A stretch of DNA of 31,690 nt. Source: an uncultured Clostridia bacterium. GTDB taxonomy: Bacteria > Bacillota > Clostridia > Peptostreptococcales > Anaerovoracaceae. Every line of letters begins with the position of its first letter. Positions within the stretch are counted from its first letter, which is position 1. Location: contig CALHKP010000073.1 in NCBI GenBank assembly GCA_938034165.1, forward strand, positions 1-31,690, in the 5' to 3' direction. Both the position numbers and the translations under genes were made by a program. This document shows, piece after piece, positions 22,394 through 31,605 of this stretch. The notes below the pieces were generated by a model. That model was not told the DNA's origin. It ran no database searches and worked only from the letters and a program-made list of their open reading frames with translations.

Positions 22394-23772
22394 TGGATTT
22401 TGCAGCTGCTTTTATACTGTTTATCGCGTCCATGATATTCTTTATCGCTAAGGGTTTCAGCATGGTGTGGGCGCTTCTGATAGGTCTTGCGGCATTTATG
22501 GCGGTAGGGGTTCACAGAGGGTTCAGCATCAGGAGCTTGGCAAAGATGGGTACCGAAAGCACTAAGGATTCTCTTGTTGTAATACAGGTTATGTGTATAA
22601 TCGGCTTTATTACGGCGGCCTGGAGAGTATCGGGGACCGTGGCAGTGTTTGTATATTACGGAATGAAGATAATAACGCCATCACTTTTTTTGGTAATCGC
22701 ATTTTTGCTTTCCTGTGTGCTGAGTTATGCCCTCGGAACATCCTTTGGGGTTGCCGGAACGGTAGGAGTTATTTTTATGACTCTTGCAAGATGCGGAGGG
22801 GTTAACCCTGTTATAACTGCGGGAGTTCTGATGTCAGGGGTGTTTTTCGGTGACAGAAATTCACCGGTTTCATCCAGCGCAAACCTTGTGGCAGGGGTGA
22901 CGAAAACGGACATATATTCCAATGTCAAAATTATGGCAAAAGCAGGAATGCTGCCTCTTATCATAAGCATAGTTGTGTACACAGTTTTGTCAGTACAGAA
23001 TCCGATACAGCATATAGAAAAGTCGCTTTTCACGGCATTTGAGACTGACTACGTGCTTTCGCCGGTCGTATTTCTGCCGGCAGTTGCCATGGTAGTGCTG
23101 CCACTTCTGAAAGTGAGTGTTATGACATCCATGTATATCAGTATTGCCATATCCATGGTTGTGACGGTGTTCGTGCAGGGGACTTCGCTGAGTGAGTTTA
23201 TCAAGGCGTGTATTTTCGGATACAAAGCCAGCGGCGGCGTTTTTGATACTCTTGTAGTGGGAGGAACCAAGTTGCAGGGACTTCTTGACGGAGGCGGGTT
23301 GATTTCTATGATAGAAATCGTCATAATCCTGATAATTTCTTGCGCATATTCGGGAATTTTCAGCGGAACAAAGATGCTGGAAGAACTTCAAAATATGCTA
23401 TATAAGATGACCACAAAGGTAGGCAGGTTTATGGTTATGATTTTCTTGTCAATAGTCACATCTGCTATTTTCTGTAATCAGACTATAGCGACCTTGATGT
23501 GCTGCGATCTTTTGGAAAAGCCATACGAAGATGGCGGCGGAAACAGAGAAGAGCTTGCGATAGACATGGAAAACTCGGTTATTCTGATTGCTTGTATCAT
23601 TCCGTGGTGCATAGGATGTTCGGTGCCCTTGTCTTTCTTTGGTGCAGGATATTCGTCGATGATATATGCAGTGTTTATGTACTTAACACCAATATGCTAC
23701 ATTTTTACCAAAAAACGCTGGTACAATGACAGGGTAGATAGGCCGCTGCAGATGAGTCAGCATTTGTTATAA
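22393..23772 (+). CDS. NhaC-family Na+/H+ antiporter-like transporter
   Basis: This 459-residue integral membrane protein has about 11-12 hydrophobic segments. The NhaC-family region is visible as YALGTSFGVAGTVGVIFMTLA and AGVLMSGVFFGDRNSPVSSSANLVAGVTKTD (about residues 110-175), where charged and polar residues line the ion path. A second conserved region, near residue 360, reads FCNQTIATLMC. Family members exchange Na+ for H+ or carry organic acids such as malate-lactate, so the cargo is open. It starts on the stop codon of the preceding gene and relies on coupled translation. Confidence 0.85.
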   Translation: MDFAAAFILFIASMIFFIAKGFSMVWALLIGLAAFMAVGVHRGFSIRSLAKMGTESTKDSLVVIQVMCIIGFITAAWRVSGTVAVFVYYGMKIITPSLFLVIAFLLSCVLSYALGTSFGVAGTVGVIFMTLARCGGVNPVITAGVLMSGVFFGDRNSPVSSSANLVAGVTKTDIYSNVKIMAKAGMLPLIISIVVYTVLSVQNPIQHIEKSLFTAFETDYVLSPVVFLPAVAMVVLPLLKVSVMTSMYISIAISMVVTVFVQGTSLSEFIKACIFGYKASGGVFDTLVVGGTKLQGLLDGGGLISMIEIVIILIISCAYSGIFSGTKMLEELQNMLYKMTTKVGRFMVMIFLSIVTSAIFCNQTIATLMCCDLLEKPYEDGGGNREELAIDMENSVILIACIIPWCIGCSVPLSFFGAGYSSMIYAVFMYLTPICYIFTKKRWYNDRVDRPLQMSQHLL

Positions 23773-23825
23773 GAGAAAGGAGAGCGTGACGCGTATTTTC
23801 AGGCGCAGGTCATGCGAGAAAAATT

Positions 23826-24530
23826 ATGTCAATACCAACACCACATATATCTGCGAAAGCAGGTGATTTTGCTGAGACAGTGCTTATGCCGGGGGATCCG
23901 CTGAGATCCAAGTTTATTGCGGAAAATTTCCTCGATGATGCTGTTTTGGTGAACAATGTAAGAGGCGTTAACGGATATACAGGATACTACAAGGGTAAGA
24001 GAGTTTCTGTAATGGCTTCCGGAATGGGTATGCCGGCTATCGGTATTTACTCACACGAGCTGTTTAATTTCTATGATGTAAAGAATATTATCAGAGTAGG
24101 CTCCGCTGGTGCAATCAGTCAGGATCTTAAACTCAGAGATATAGTTATCGGTATGGGTTCATGCACGGATTCTAACTTTGCAAGACAGTTTGAGCTTCCG
24201 GGAAATTTTGCTCCTATTGCATCTTTTGACCTGGTAACAAAGGCAGTAAAGGCTGCAGAGGAAATCGGTGTTAAGCCTGTTGTGGGAAATCTGTTCTCAT
24301 CAGACGTTTTCTACGATGCTTCTTCGGCACTGGGAAAATGGCAGGAGATGGGAGTTCTCGCTGTAGAAATGGAATCGGCGGCGCTTTATATGGAAGCTGC
24401 AAGAGCCGGAAAGAATGCTTTGTGCATCTGCACTATTTCCGACAATCCGTTTACAGGAGAAGGTTGTTCATCAGAAGAAAGACAGAACACATTCACCAAG
24501 ATGATGGAAATCGCGCTGGAAATCGCATAA
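23826..24530 (+). CDS. deoD: Purine nucleoside phosphorylase, DeoD type
   Basis: DeoD splits purine (deoxy)ribonucleosides with phosphate to the base and (deoxy)ribose-1-phosphate for salvage. It has 234 residues, the normal hexameric-PNP length. Visible motifs are PTPHISAKAGDFAETVLMPGDPLR, the phosphate-site RVGSAGAI, the sugar-binding VEMESAALY (about 178-186) and the catalytic Asp206 in TISDNPF. ATG 23826 begins the family consensus MSIPTPHI, yet only a weak GAG-type ribosome site precedes it; the good AAAGGAG at 23776-23782 is 43 bases upstream. It is the last gene of the operon. Confidence 0.95.
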   Translation: MSIPTPHISAKAGDFAETVLMPGDPLRSKFIAENFLDDAVLVNNVRGVNGYTGYYKGKRVSVMASGMGMPAIGIYSHELFNFYDVKNIIRVGSAGAISQDLKLRDIVIGMGSCTDSNFARQFELPGNFAPIASFDLVTKAVKAAEEIGVKPVVGNLFSSDVFYDASSALGKWQEMGVLAVEMESAALYMEAARAGKNALCICTISDNPFTGEGCSSEERQNTFTKMMEIALEIA

Positions 24531-24555
24531 AATTAAATAAAAAAGAGATTTTCAT

Positions 24556-24593
24556 TCCTGCTGCAGAGCTTTTTGTTTTGCAGCGGGATTTTT
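24556..24593 (+). terminator. Intrinsic terminator of deoD
   Basis: CCTGCTGCA (24557-24565) pairs with TGCAGCGGG (24579-24587), with one T-G pair, followed by ATTTTTG. Confidence 0.85.
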
Positions 24594-24626
24594 GCTTGTA
24601 AGGAGAACTGCGGAAACATCAAAATG

Positions 24627-24655
24627 TTGATAAATCAATGAAAAAATGTTACAAT
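24627..24655 (+). promoter_or_regulatory. Promoter of the acyl-CoA synthetase/racemase operon
   Basis: TTGATA (24627-24632) and TACAAT (24650-24655) are separated by 17 bp, with a TGT extended -10 at 24647-24649. Confidence 0.7.
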
Positions 24656-24702
24656 AGTGTATTAGAATTATTTGAATTTGTCAAAAGGAAAGAAGAGATA
24701 CT

Positions 24703-27700
24703 ATGAACAAAAAGAAATACGAGGGGGTTCTTTATCCTGTGCGCGAGGCAAAGGATCTGAAAGACATAATCGTAAAAAGTGCAAATGAATTTAAAGATGT
24801 AGCTGCATATCTCGAAAAAGACAGACCAGGCGGAAGCTTCAAGCCTATTACATACGGTCAGGTCAAGAAGGATATGGATGCTCTCGGAACCAAACTTATA
24901 GATATGGGACTCAAGGGAAAGAAGATTGCTGTAATCGGCGAGACTTCTTATTCTTGGATTTTGACATACTTTGCTACAGTAAGCGGAGTTGGTGTTATTG
25001 TTCCTCTGGACAAGAATCTACCTCCGGAAGAACTGAAAAATCTCGTGAAAAGATCAGGTGCAAGTGCTCTTGTATATTCGAAGAGATCGGAAAAATCAAT
25101 AGCGGGACTCTTTGATGAGCCATTTGATATAGAATATTTCATCTGCATGGGTGCTTCATCCGGCGAAAGAGATGTGCTGAAGCTTTCAGACCTTATAGAA
25201 GAAGGGGGAAAGCTGCTAAAAGACGGAGTGAGAGACTTTGTTGATGCAGAAATCGATCCTGACCAGATGGCGACTCTTATGTTTACATCGGGAACTACAG
25301 GCCTTGCAAAGGGAGTTATGCTTTCTCACAGAAATATTGCGGCAAATGTTCACAACATGTCTAAATACGTGCACCTGGAAAAGGGCTGGGTAGTGCTGTC
25401 TATCCTGCCGATACACCATGCATATGAGATGACTTGCGTAATCTGGACCACATTCTTCCAGGGAAGAACTATCGCAATCTGCGAAGGTCTCAAATATATA
25501 CAGAAAAACATGGTTGAGGTCAAGGCTAATGTAATGGTTGGCGTTCCTCTTGTTTTCGAAAAGATGTACAAGGGAATGTGGAGACAGGCAAAGGGCCGTG
25601 GCGAAGAAGAAAAACTCAGAAAAGCCATAGACCTTTCCAGAAAAATGAAGCTTTACAACAACGAGAAGATGATGAAGAAGCTGTTTAAGGCTATTCACCA
25701 GACTTTCGGAAACAATATCAAGCTGTTTATCGCAGGTGGCGCGGCAATCGATCCTAAGGTAATCGAAGATTTCGAGGCTATGGGATTCCCTATGATTCAG
25801 GGCTACGGCATGAGCGAAAATTCACCTATCATTGCTGTTAACCAGGACAGATACGGAAAAGCTGCTTCGGTGGGAAAACCTATGCCGGGAACTGCTGTCA
25901 AGATTGTGGATCCTGACGAAAACGGAATCGGAGAAGTTATCTGCAAAGGACCTTCGGTTATGATGGGTTACTATGACAATCCGGAAGCAACTGCAGAGGT
26001 GCTGAGAGACGGATGGCTCTATACAGGAGATCTTGGATATATGGACAGCGAAGGCTTTGTTTATCTGACAGGCCGAAAGAAGACAGTAATCGTAACAAAG
26101 GGAGGAAAGAATATTTTCCCTGAAGAAATAGAAGCTGTACTCATGGAAAATGAACTGGTTCAGGAGGCCCTGGTTCACGGCGTCACAGACAAAAGAGTCG
26201 GAAATGTAATCGTAACTGCGGACATTTTCCCTAACTATCCTTTGGTCAGAGAAAAATACGGAGACCTTAACAGCAGCGAAATTTACCATCTATTCAAGGA
26301 ACTCATAAACGAGACAAACAAAAAGCTTCCACCATACAAGGCAATCAAGCGTGTAAACGTGAGAGAAAAAGATTTTGTCAAGACAACCACAGGAAAGATT
26401 AAGAGATACGGAAACTTTACGGAAGGGGAGGAGCATGTGGACGGTGGTCCTGATTGCCAGGAGCTGAGAATGGCCGAAAAGAAGCATGCGCAGCAGGTTG
26501 TTGACAGCCTGAACAATAGCACTGACCCTTATGTGAGATACAGAACAAGCAGACCGATAACGGATATTAAGGATATGTTCAAATCCAGTGTTGCTCTATA
26601 TGGAGATAATGTTGCTTTCAGACAGAAGTTCAAGAAGGGCGAACCTTACACTGCAATCACTTACAAGCAGGCGTTTGCAGATGTTAACGGCCTTGGAACT
26701 GCTTTGATTAACAGAGGTCAGAAGGGCAAGAGAATCGGTATAATCGGTGAGACCAGATACCAGTGGGAATCATCTTACCTTGCTGCAATCGGTGGCGTGG
26801 GAGTTGTGGTTCCGCTGGACAAAGAACTGGGATATGATGACATCAAAGAATTCGTAAAGGATGCAGAGGTTTCTTGCGTGCTTTATGACAAGAAATTCGA
26901 CAAGATGTTCCATGACATGAAGGCAGAAGGAGACACTAAGTTAGAGCTTCTTGTAAACTTTGATATTGACGAAAATACAGAAGATACTCTTTCATGGAAG
27001 GCTCTGATAGAGGAAGGCAAGAGTGAGGTTGCAAACGGCGACAGACAGTTTGTCGATGCAGAAATCGTTGCAGGGGATATGGCTGTAATTCTGTACACTT
27101 CGGGAACTACGGGACTTTCTAAGGGCGTAATGTTGTCAAACACTAATTTGGTGGAAAACCTTATGGCTGCCCCTACAATTCTGAATGTCAATACCGACGA
27201 CATCTTCTTCTCGGTTCTGCCGGTGCATCACACATATGAGTGCACATGTGCGTTCCTGATGCCTCTCTACAAGGGTGCGTCTATTGCATTCTGCGAGGGT
27301 CTCAAATATATAACCAAGAATTTAGAAGAGGTTAAGCCTACAATGATTCTAGGCGTGCCTGTTTTGATAGAAACTCTATACAAGAGAATCTGGAAAAACG
27401 TAAGGAAAAAAGGCAAGGAAGAAACTCTCAGAAGACTCCTTGCAATGAGCAAAAAAACTAAGAAAATCGGGTTTGACATCAGCAAACCGTTTACTAAGGA
27501 AATAAAAGAAGTGTTCGGCGGAAGACTCAGAGTTATCATTTCAGGGGGAGCTGCCATTGATCCGGAAATTCTCGGATTCTTCAATGACCTTGGAATGATT
27601 GCGGTTCAGGGCTACGGAATGACGGAATGTTCACCTATGGTTGCACTTAATCCGGATGTTCACAAGGATATGAGAAACGCATCTGCGGGACACCTGCTTC

Positions 27701-28269
27701 CGGGAATGGAAGTCAAAATCGACAGTCCGGATGAAGAAGGAATCGGCGAAATCTGCTTTAAGGGTGGAAACGTTATGATGGGTCACTACAACAACCCTGA
27801 AACAACAGCAGAGGTTCTTAAAGACGGATGGCTCTATACCGGCGACCTGGGATATGTGGATGCCCAGAACTTTATCTACATCACAGGCCGAAAGAAAAAC
27901 GTAATCATAACAAAGAACGGAGAAAACGTATTCCCCGAAGAAATAGAGTACAGACTGAGCAAAATTCCTTTTGTTGCTGAATCCATGGTCTGGGGATCTG
28001 ACGAAGGTGACGGAACAAATGCCACATCAATCGTTGCTACAATTCTTCCGGATGCAGAGGAACTCGAAGAGTTCGCAGGCAATTTGGCTGAGCTTTCCGA
28101 AGAGGATGTAGAAAAGCTAATCTGGAAAGAAGTTGACAAAATGAATGCAGGTCTGCCGCTATACAAGAAAATCAGAAGAATAGTAATAAGAAAAGAAGCC
28201 TTTGACAAAACAACAGGCAAAAAAATCAAGAGATTTGTAGACTCCAACAAGGAGGACCACGCTGAATGA
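24703..28269 (+). CDS. Tandem-duplicated AMP-forming acyl-CoA synthetase (two full adenylation units)
   Basis: A single 1188-residue chain holds two complete FadD-like ligases. Such enzymes activate fatty acids with ATP to acyl-AMP and then acyl-CoA. Unit 1 (about 1-575) has TSGTTGLAKGVM near 192, GYGMSENSP at 367, YTGD near 440 and the C-terminal lysine motif TTTGKIKRYG near 563. Unit 2 (about 625-1188) has TSGTTGLSKGVM near 798, GYGMTECSP at 970, YTGD near 1045 and KTTGKKIKR near 1170. A short charged linker with EGEEHVDGGPD separates them. Both sets of motifs appear intact, and no stop or frameshift lies between. A canonical FadD is about 550-600 residues, so this is a duplication-fusion. 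Its stop overlaps the racemase ATG by four bases. Confidence 0.92.
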   Translation: MNKKKYEGVLYPVREAKDLKDIIVKSANEFKDVAAYLEKDRPGGSFKPITYGQVKKDMDALGTKLIDMGLKGKKIAVIGETSYSWILTYFATVSGVGVIVPLDKNLPPEELKNLVKRSGASALVYSKRSEKSIAGLFDEPFDIEYFICMGASSGERDVLKLSDLIEEGGKLLKDGVRDFVDAEIDPDQMATLMFTSGTTGLAKGVMLSHRNIAANVHNMSKYVHLEKGWVVLSILPIHHAYEMTCVIWTTFFQGRTIAICEGLKYIQKNMVEVKANVMVGVPLVFEKMYKGMWRQAKGRGEEEKLRKAIDLSRKMKLYNNEKMMKKLFKAIHQTFGNNIKLFIAGGAAIDPKVIEDFEAMGFPMIQGYGMSENSPIIAVNQDRYGKAASVGKPMPGTAVKIVDPDENGIGEVICKGPSVMMGYYDNPEATAEVLRDGWLYTGDLGYMDSEGFVYLTGRKKTVIVTKGGKNIFPEEIEAVLMENELVQEALVHGVTDKRVGNVIVTADIFPNYPLVREKYGDLNSSEIYHLFKELINETNKKLPPYKAIKRVNVREKDFVKTTTGKIKRYGNFTEGEEHVDGGPDCQELRMAEKKHAQQVVDSLNNSTDPYVRYRTSRPITDIKDMFKSSVALYGDNVAFRQKFKKGEPYTAITYKQAFADVNGLGTALINRGQKGKRIGIIGETRYQWESSYLAAIGGVGVVVPLDKELGYDDIKEFVKDAEVSCVLYDKKFDKMFHDMKAEGDTKLELLVNFDIDENTEDTLSWKALIEEGKSEVANGDRQFVDAEIVAGDMAVILYTSGTTGLSKGVMLSNTNLVENLMAAPTILNVNTDDIFFSVLPVHHTYECTCAFLMPLYKGASIAFCEGLKYITKNLEEVKPTMILGVPVLIETLYKRIWKNVRKKGKEETLRRLLAMSKKTKKIGFDISKPFTKEIKEVFGGRLRVIISGGAAIDPEILGFFNDLGMIAVQGYGMTECSPMVALNPDVHKDMRNASAGHLLPGMEVKIDSPDEEGIGEICFKGGNVMMGHYNNPETTAEVLKDGWLYTGDLGYVDAQNFIYITGRKKNVIITKNGENVFPEEIEYRLSKIPFVAESMVWGSDEGDGTNATSIVATILPDAEELEEFAGNLAELSEEDVEKLIWKEVDKMNAGLPLYKKIRRIVIRKEAFDKTTGKKIKRFVDSNKEDHAE

Positions 28270-29360
28270 AAAAATCAATGTACCCGAACCTAAATATTAA
28301 TCTAAGATATCTGAGAGAAAATGTTGAGTACTATGTAGATAAATGTCACGCTATCGGCGTTGATATTGCCGGTGTCATAAAAGGCACTCACGGAATTGTT
28401 CAGTGCACGGAGCAGTTTGCAAAGGGAGGAGCAAGCCAGATTGCATCATCAAGACTGGAACAGCTTCAGGATGCAAAGGATTACGGAATTGAGCTTCCTA
28501 TGATGCTTATCCGTGTTCCTATGCTGAGCGAAGTGCATGATGTTGTTGAAATATGTGATATATCGCTAAATAGCGACGAGCAGGTGTTGGATGCGCTCAA
28601 CAAAGCTGCGGCAGCCGCCGGCAAGGTTCATCAGGTAATTCTGATGGCAGACCTGGGAGACCTTAGAGAAGGTTTCTGGGACAAAGAAGATATGATTCGT
28701 GTCGCTGAGAGAGTTGAATCGGAAATGGACAATCTGGAACTTTTGGGAGTAGGAACAAACCTTGGCTGCTACGGCTCGATAATGCCTACTGCAGACAAAC
28801 TGGATCAGCTTGTGGAGCTGGCAGAAAAGGTCGAAAGCAGAATAGGAAGAACTCTCCGATACATTTCCGGAGGAGCCACATCTTCTCTGATGCGTGTCAT
28901 AGATGGTGATTTGCCAAAGAGAATCAATCATCTGAGAGTTGGTGAGGCTATACTCTTGTCTTATGACTTGAATGTTCTCTATGGTTACGACGTGAGCAAA
29001 CTTCACCGTGACATATATACTGTCAGAGCTGAGGTGATAGAGGTAAAAGACAAACCTACTCATCCAATCGGAACCATCGGCTTTGATGCTTTCGGAAGAC
29101 AGCCCGAATATGTTGACAGGGGAATCCGAAAAAGAGCTTTGCTTGCAATAGGCAAAGTTGATATAGGAGACTGCGCTGAAATTTTTCCAAGAGACGAAGG
29201 GGTTGAGCTCCTCGGCGGCTCCAGTGACCATACGATTGCAGACATAGAGGATGCAAAACGTGACATAAAGGTTGGAGATATTATGGAATTTGATATTGAT
29301 TACGCGGCTTTGGTCAGTCTGACCAGCAGCAGAAACGTAAAGATCACCTTCGAAGAGTAG
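28266..29360 (+). CDS. PLP-dependent amino-acid racemase, ornithine-racemase-like
   Basis: This 364-residue enzyme matches the predicted-racemase family that includes Clostridial ornithine racemase (Orr) and resembles the alanine racemase TIM-barrel. The PLP-binding lysine is Lys39 in DIAGVIKGTHG. Further conserved blocks are ILMADLGDLREGFW, GTNLGCYGS, the phosphate-site YISGGATSSL and LRVGEAILL. A C-terminal beta domain ends at about 360. It is specific for an amino acid, with ornithine or alanine the likeliest; the exact substrate is not decided by sequence. It is coupled to the acyl-CoA synthetase by a 4-bp ATGA overlap. Confidence 0.87.
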   Translation: MKKSMYPNLNINLRYLRENVEYYVDKCHAIGVDIAGVIKGTHGIVQCTEQFAKGGASQIASSRLEQLQDAKDYGIELPMMLIRVPMLSEVHDVVEICDISLNSDEQVLDALNKAAAAAGKVHQVILMADLGDLREGFWDKEDMIRVAERVESEMDNLELLGVGTNLGCYGSIMPTADKLDQLVELAEKVESRIGRTLRYISGGATSSLMRVIDGDLPKRINHLRVGEAILLSYDLNVLYGYDVSKLHRDIYTVRAEVIEVKDKPTHPIGTIGFDAFGRQPEYVDRGIRKRALLAIGKVDIGDCAEIFPRDEGVELLGGSSDHTIADIEDAKRDIKVGDIMEFDIDYAALVSLTSSRNVKITFEE

Positions 29361-29400
29361 AAATAGGTTGATATTTCACGATTTTTAGTGCCTATAGAAA

Positions 29401-29429
29401 TTGACAAACCGGTTGTTTTGAAGTACAAT
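29401..29429 (+). promoter_or_regulatory. Promoter of greA-lysS
   Basis: Perfect TTGACA (29401-29406) and TACAAT (29424-29429) are separated by 17 bp. The predicted start near 29436 excludes an upstream ATG at 29431 and supports the greA start at 29470. Confidence 0.8.
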
Positions 29430-29469
29430 TATGTGTCAATGGATAATTGAAAGGAGATTATTTTTAGAT

Positions 29470-29952
29470 ATGGCTGAAGAGATACTATTAACCCAGGAGG
29501 GATATGATAAACTAGAACAGGAAAGAGATGAACTTGTTTCAGTAAGAAGAAAAGAAGTATCAGAAAGACTGAAGGAAGCGATTTCCTACGGTGACCTTTC
29601 CGAAAACGCTGAGTATGATGCCGCAAAGAATGAACAGGCTGAACTCGAGGAAAGAATCCACAAACTGGAAAACATGATGAGAAATGCCAGAATCATCACC
29701 GAAGAAGAAGTAACAGGTGATGTTGTAAATATTGGACTACAGGTTAAAGTCGAAGATATGGATAACGGAGGAACCATGGAGTTCGTTATTGTTGGATCAA
29801 CAGAATCTGATCCGTTTGCCGAACCGGCAAAAATCTCTAACGAATCCGAAGTAGGTAAAAATCTGCTGGGCAAAAAAGTAGGCGATACTGTTGAAGTTTC
29901 AGTACTTGACGGTACTTTCAGATACAAAATCGTTGAAATTTCCAGAGCATAA
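29470..29952 (+). CDS. greA: Transcription elongation factor GreA
   Basis: GreA enters the secondary channel of stalled RNA polymerase and stimulates cleavage of backtracked RNA. The 160-residue form, from ATG 29470 after AAAGGAGA, has the typical start ILLTQEGYDKLEQERDEL. A long N-terminal coiled coil bears the tip motif GDLSENAEYDAAKNEQ with its acidic residues. A C-terminal FKBP-like domain follows (EFVIVGSTESDP and GKKVGDTVEVSVLDGTFRYKIVEI). It is cotranscribed with lysS, a common Firmicute pairing. Confidence 0.96.
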   Translation: MAEEILLTQEGYDKLEQERDELVSVRRKEVSERLKEAISYGDLSENAEYDAAKNEQAELEERIHKLENMMRNARIITEEEVTGDVVNIGLQVKVEDMDNGGTMEFVIVGSTESDPFAEPAKISNESEVGKNLLGKKVGDTVEVSVLDGTFRYKIVEISRA

Positions 29953-29997
29953 ATTATAGACTTTTACTTATAGATTTAGAACAAGGTGGTAATATCA

Positions 29998-31548
29998 ATG
30001 AGCACAGATCAGAACAATGTTAATGTAAACCCTGAAGTTGAAGAAGAACTTTCAGAGGAAAAGTTAAGTGAACAGAGACAAATCAGAAGAGATAAACTCA
30101 AGAAGTTACAGGAAGCAGGCAGAAATCCGTTCATTCACGAAACATGGAATGTAACGGCCCACAGCATGGACATCAAGGACAACTTTGATGCTATGGAAGA
30201 CGAAGAAGTTTCATGCGCAGGCAGAATTATGGCTTTCAGACAGATGGGAAAAGCTTCCTTTATCGATATTCAGGATAAGCAGGGCAGAATCCAGTGCTAC
30301 GTAAGAAAAGACGTAGTTGGTGACGAAGAGTACAGCTGGTTCAAGACTTATGATATCGGCGATATCGTTGGTGTCGAAGGTACTGTTTTCAAAACTAAGC
30401 ATGGCGAAGTATCAATCAAAGCAGAAAAGATTGTACTTCTTTCAAAATCTCTGCAGGTTCTTCCAAACAAATGGCATGGCCTGAAGGATACTGACATCAG
30501 ATACAGACAGAGATACACTGACCTGATTATGAATCCTGAAGTAAGAGAAACTTTCTACAAGAGATCAAAGATTGTTCACGAAATCAAAAGAGTTCTTGAA
30601 GAGGATTACGGATATTTAGAAGTGGACACTCCAATTCTTACTCCAATTGCAGGTGGCGCTGCAGCAAGACCTTTTGAAACTCATCACAATACACTGAATA
30701 TGGATCTTAAGATGAGAATCTCAAACGAATTATATCTGAAGAGATTAATCGTCGGCGGACTTGATAGAGTTTACGAAATGGGTAAGATGTTCAGAAACGA
30801 GGGTATGGACAGAAACCATAACCCTGAATTTACTTCTATGGAATGTTACATGGCTTACGGTGACATGGATAAGATGATGGAAGTAACTGAACAGATTGTT
30901 TACAAGGCAGCTATGGCTGTTAACGGCACTCCAATCATCAGCTACCAGGGCAAGGACTTCGATGTAACTCCACCTTGGAGAAGACTGAACATGGCTGATG
31001 CGGTTAAGGAAATTACAGGTGTTGATTTTGCTAAGATTGACACTGATGAAGAAGCAAGAGAAGCTGCTATCGGATACGGAATGGATGCAGAAGAAGTTAA
31101 GGACTTCACAAGAGGTAAGCTGATTGCCGAAATGTTCGAAGAATACTGCGAAGATGTTCCGGGCTACCTAGACGGACCTGTATTCGTAACAGGACACCCT
31201 GTAGAAATTTCACCTCTTTCAAAGAGAGATCCTGAAGATCCAAGAATCACAAGAAGATTCGAAGCATATATTAACTGCTGGGAAATTGCTAATGCATTCT
31301 CCGAATTAAACGACCCAATCGACCAGTACGAAAGATTTGTTGAACAGCAGGCTCAGCTTGATTCCGGTGAAGATGACGAAGCTCATCCAATGGATATGGA
31401 CTTCGTAAACGCTCTTGAAGTAGGTCTTCCTCCAACAGGTGGACTGGGCGTAGGCATCGATCGTGTAATCATGCTTATCACTGACGCTCCAAGCATCAGA
31501 GATATCATCCTATTCCCGACAATGAAGTCCTTACCGAACGACAAATAA
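29998..31548 (+). CDS. lysS: Lysyl-tRNA synthetase, class II
   Basis: LysS charges tRNA-Lys. The start at ATG 29998 follows AAGGTGG by eight bases and gives 516 residues, near the usual 490-510; a short acidic N-terminal extension precedes the OB-fold anticodon domain (about 60-165, AGRIMAFRQMGKASFIDIQD). The class II catalytic core has motif 2, FRNEGMDRNHNPEFT (near 265), and motif 3, GLGVGIDRVIML (near 482). HPVEISPLSKRD is also present. It lies 45 bp after greA in the same unit. Confidence 0.97.
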   Translation: MSTDQNNVNVNPEVEEELSEEKLSEQRQIRRDKLKKLQEAGRNPFIHETWNVTAHSMDIKDNFDAMEDEEVSCAGRIMAFRQMGKASFIDIQDKQGRIQCYVRKDVVGDEEYSWFKTYDIGDIVGVEGTVFKTKHGEVSIKAEKIVLLSKSLQVLPNKWHGLKDTDIRYRQRYTDLIMNPEVRETFYKRSKIVHEIKRVLEEDYGYLEVDTPILTPIAGGAAARPFETHHNTLNMDLKMRISNELYLKRLIVGGLDRVYEMGKMFRNEGMDRNHNPEFTSMECYMAYGDMDKMMEVTEQIVYKAAMAVNGTPIISYQGKDFDVTPPWRRLNMADAVKEITGVDFAKIDTDEEAREAAIGYGMDAEEVKDFTRGKLIAEMFEEYCEDVPGYLDGPVFVTGHPVEISPLSKRDPEDPRITRRFEAYINCWEIANAFSELNDPIDQYERFVEQQAQLDSGEDDEAHPMDMDFVNALEVGLPPTGGLGVGIDRVIMLITDAPSIRDIILFPTMKSLPNDK

Positions 31549-31551
31549 GAA

Positions 31552-31588
31552 AAACCCAGTGGTTATGCGGGTTTCGGGATTTTCTAAA
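31552..31588 (+). terminator. Probable terminator of greA-lysS
   Basis: AAACCC (31552-31557) pairs with GGGTTT (31569-31574), followed by a mixed CGGGATTTTC tail. The stem is short and the U-run imperfect. Confidence 0.5.
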
Positions 31589-31605
31589 CCGAATAAATTT
31601 ACCTC

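Noticed and set aside
28566..29231. A 221-residue minus-strand frame
   Set aside because: It is antisense to the intact racemase gene and shows no recognisable motifs; long shadow frames are common opposite this codon usage.
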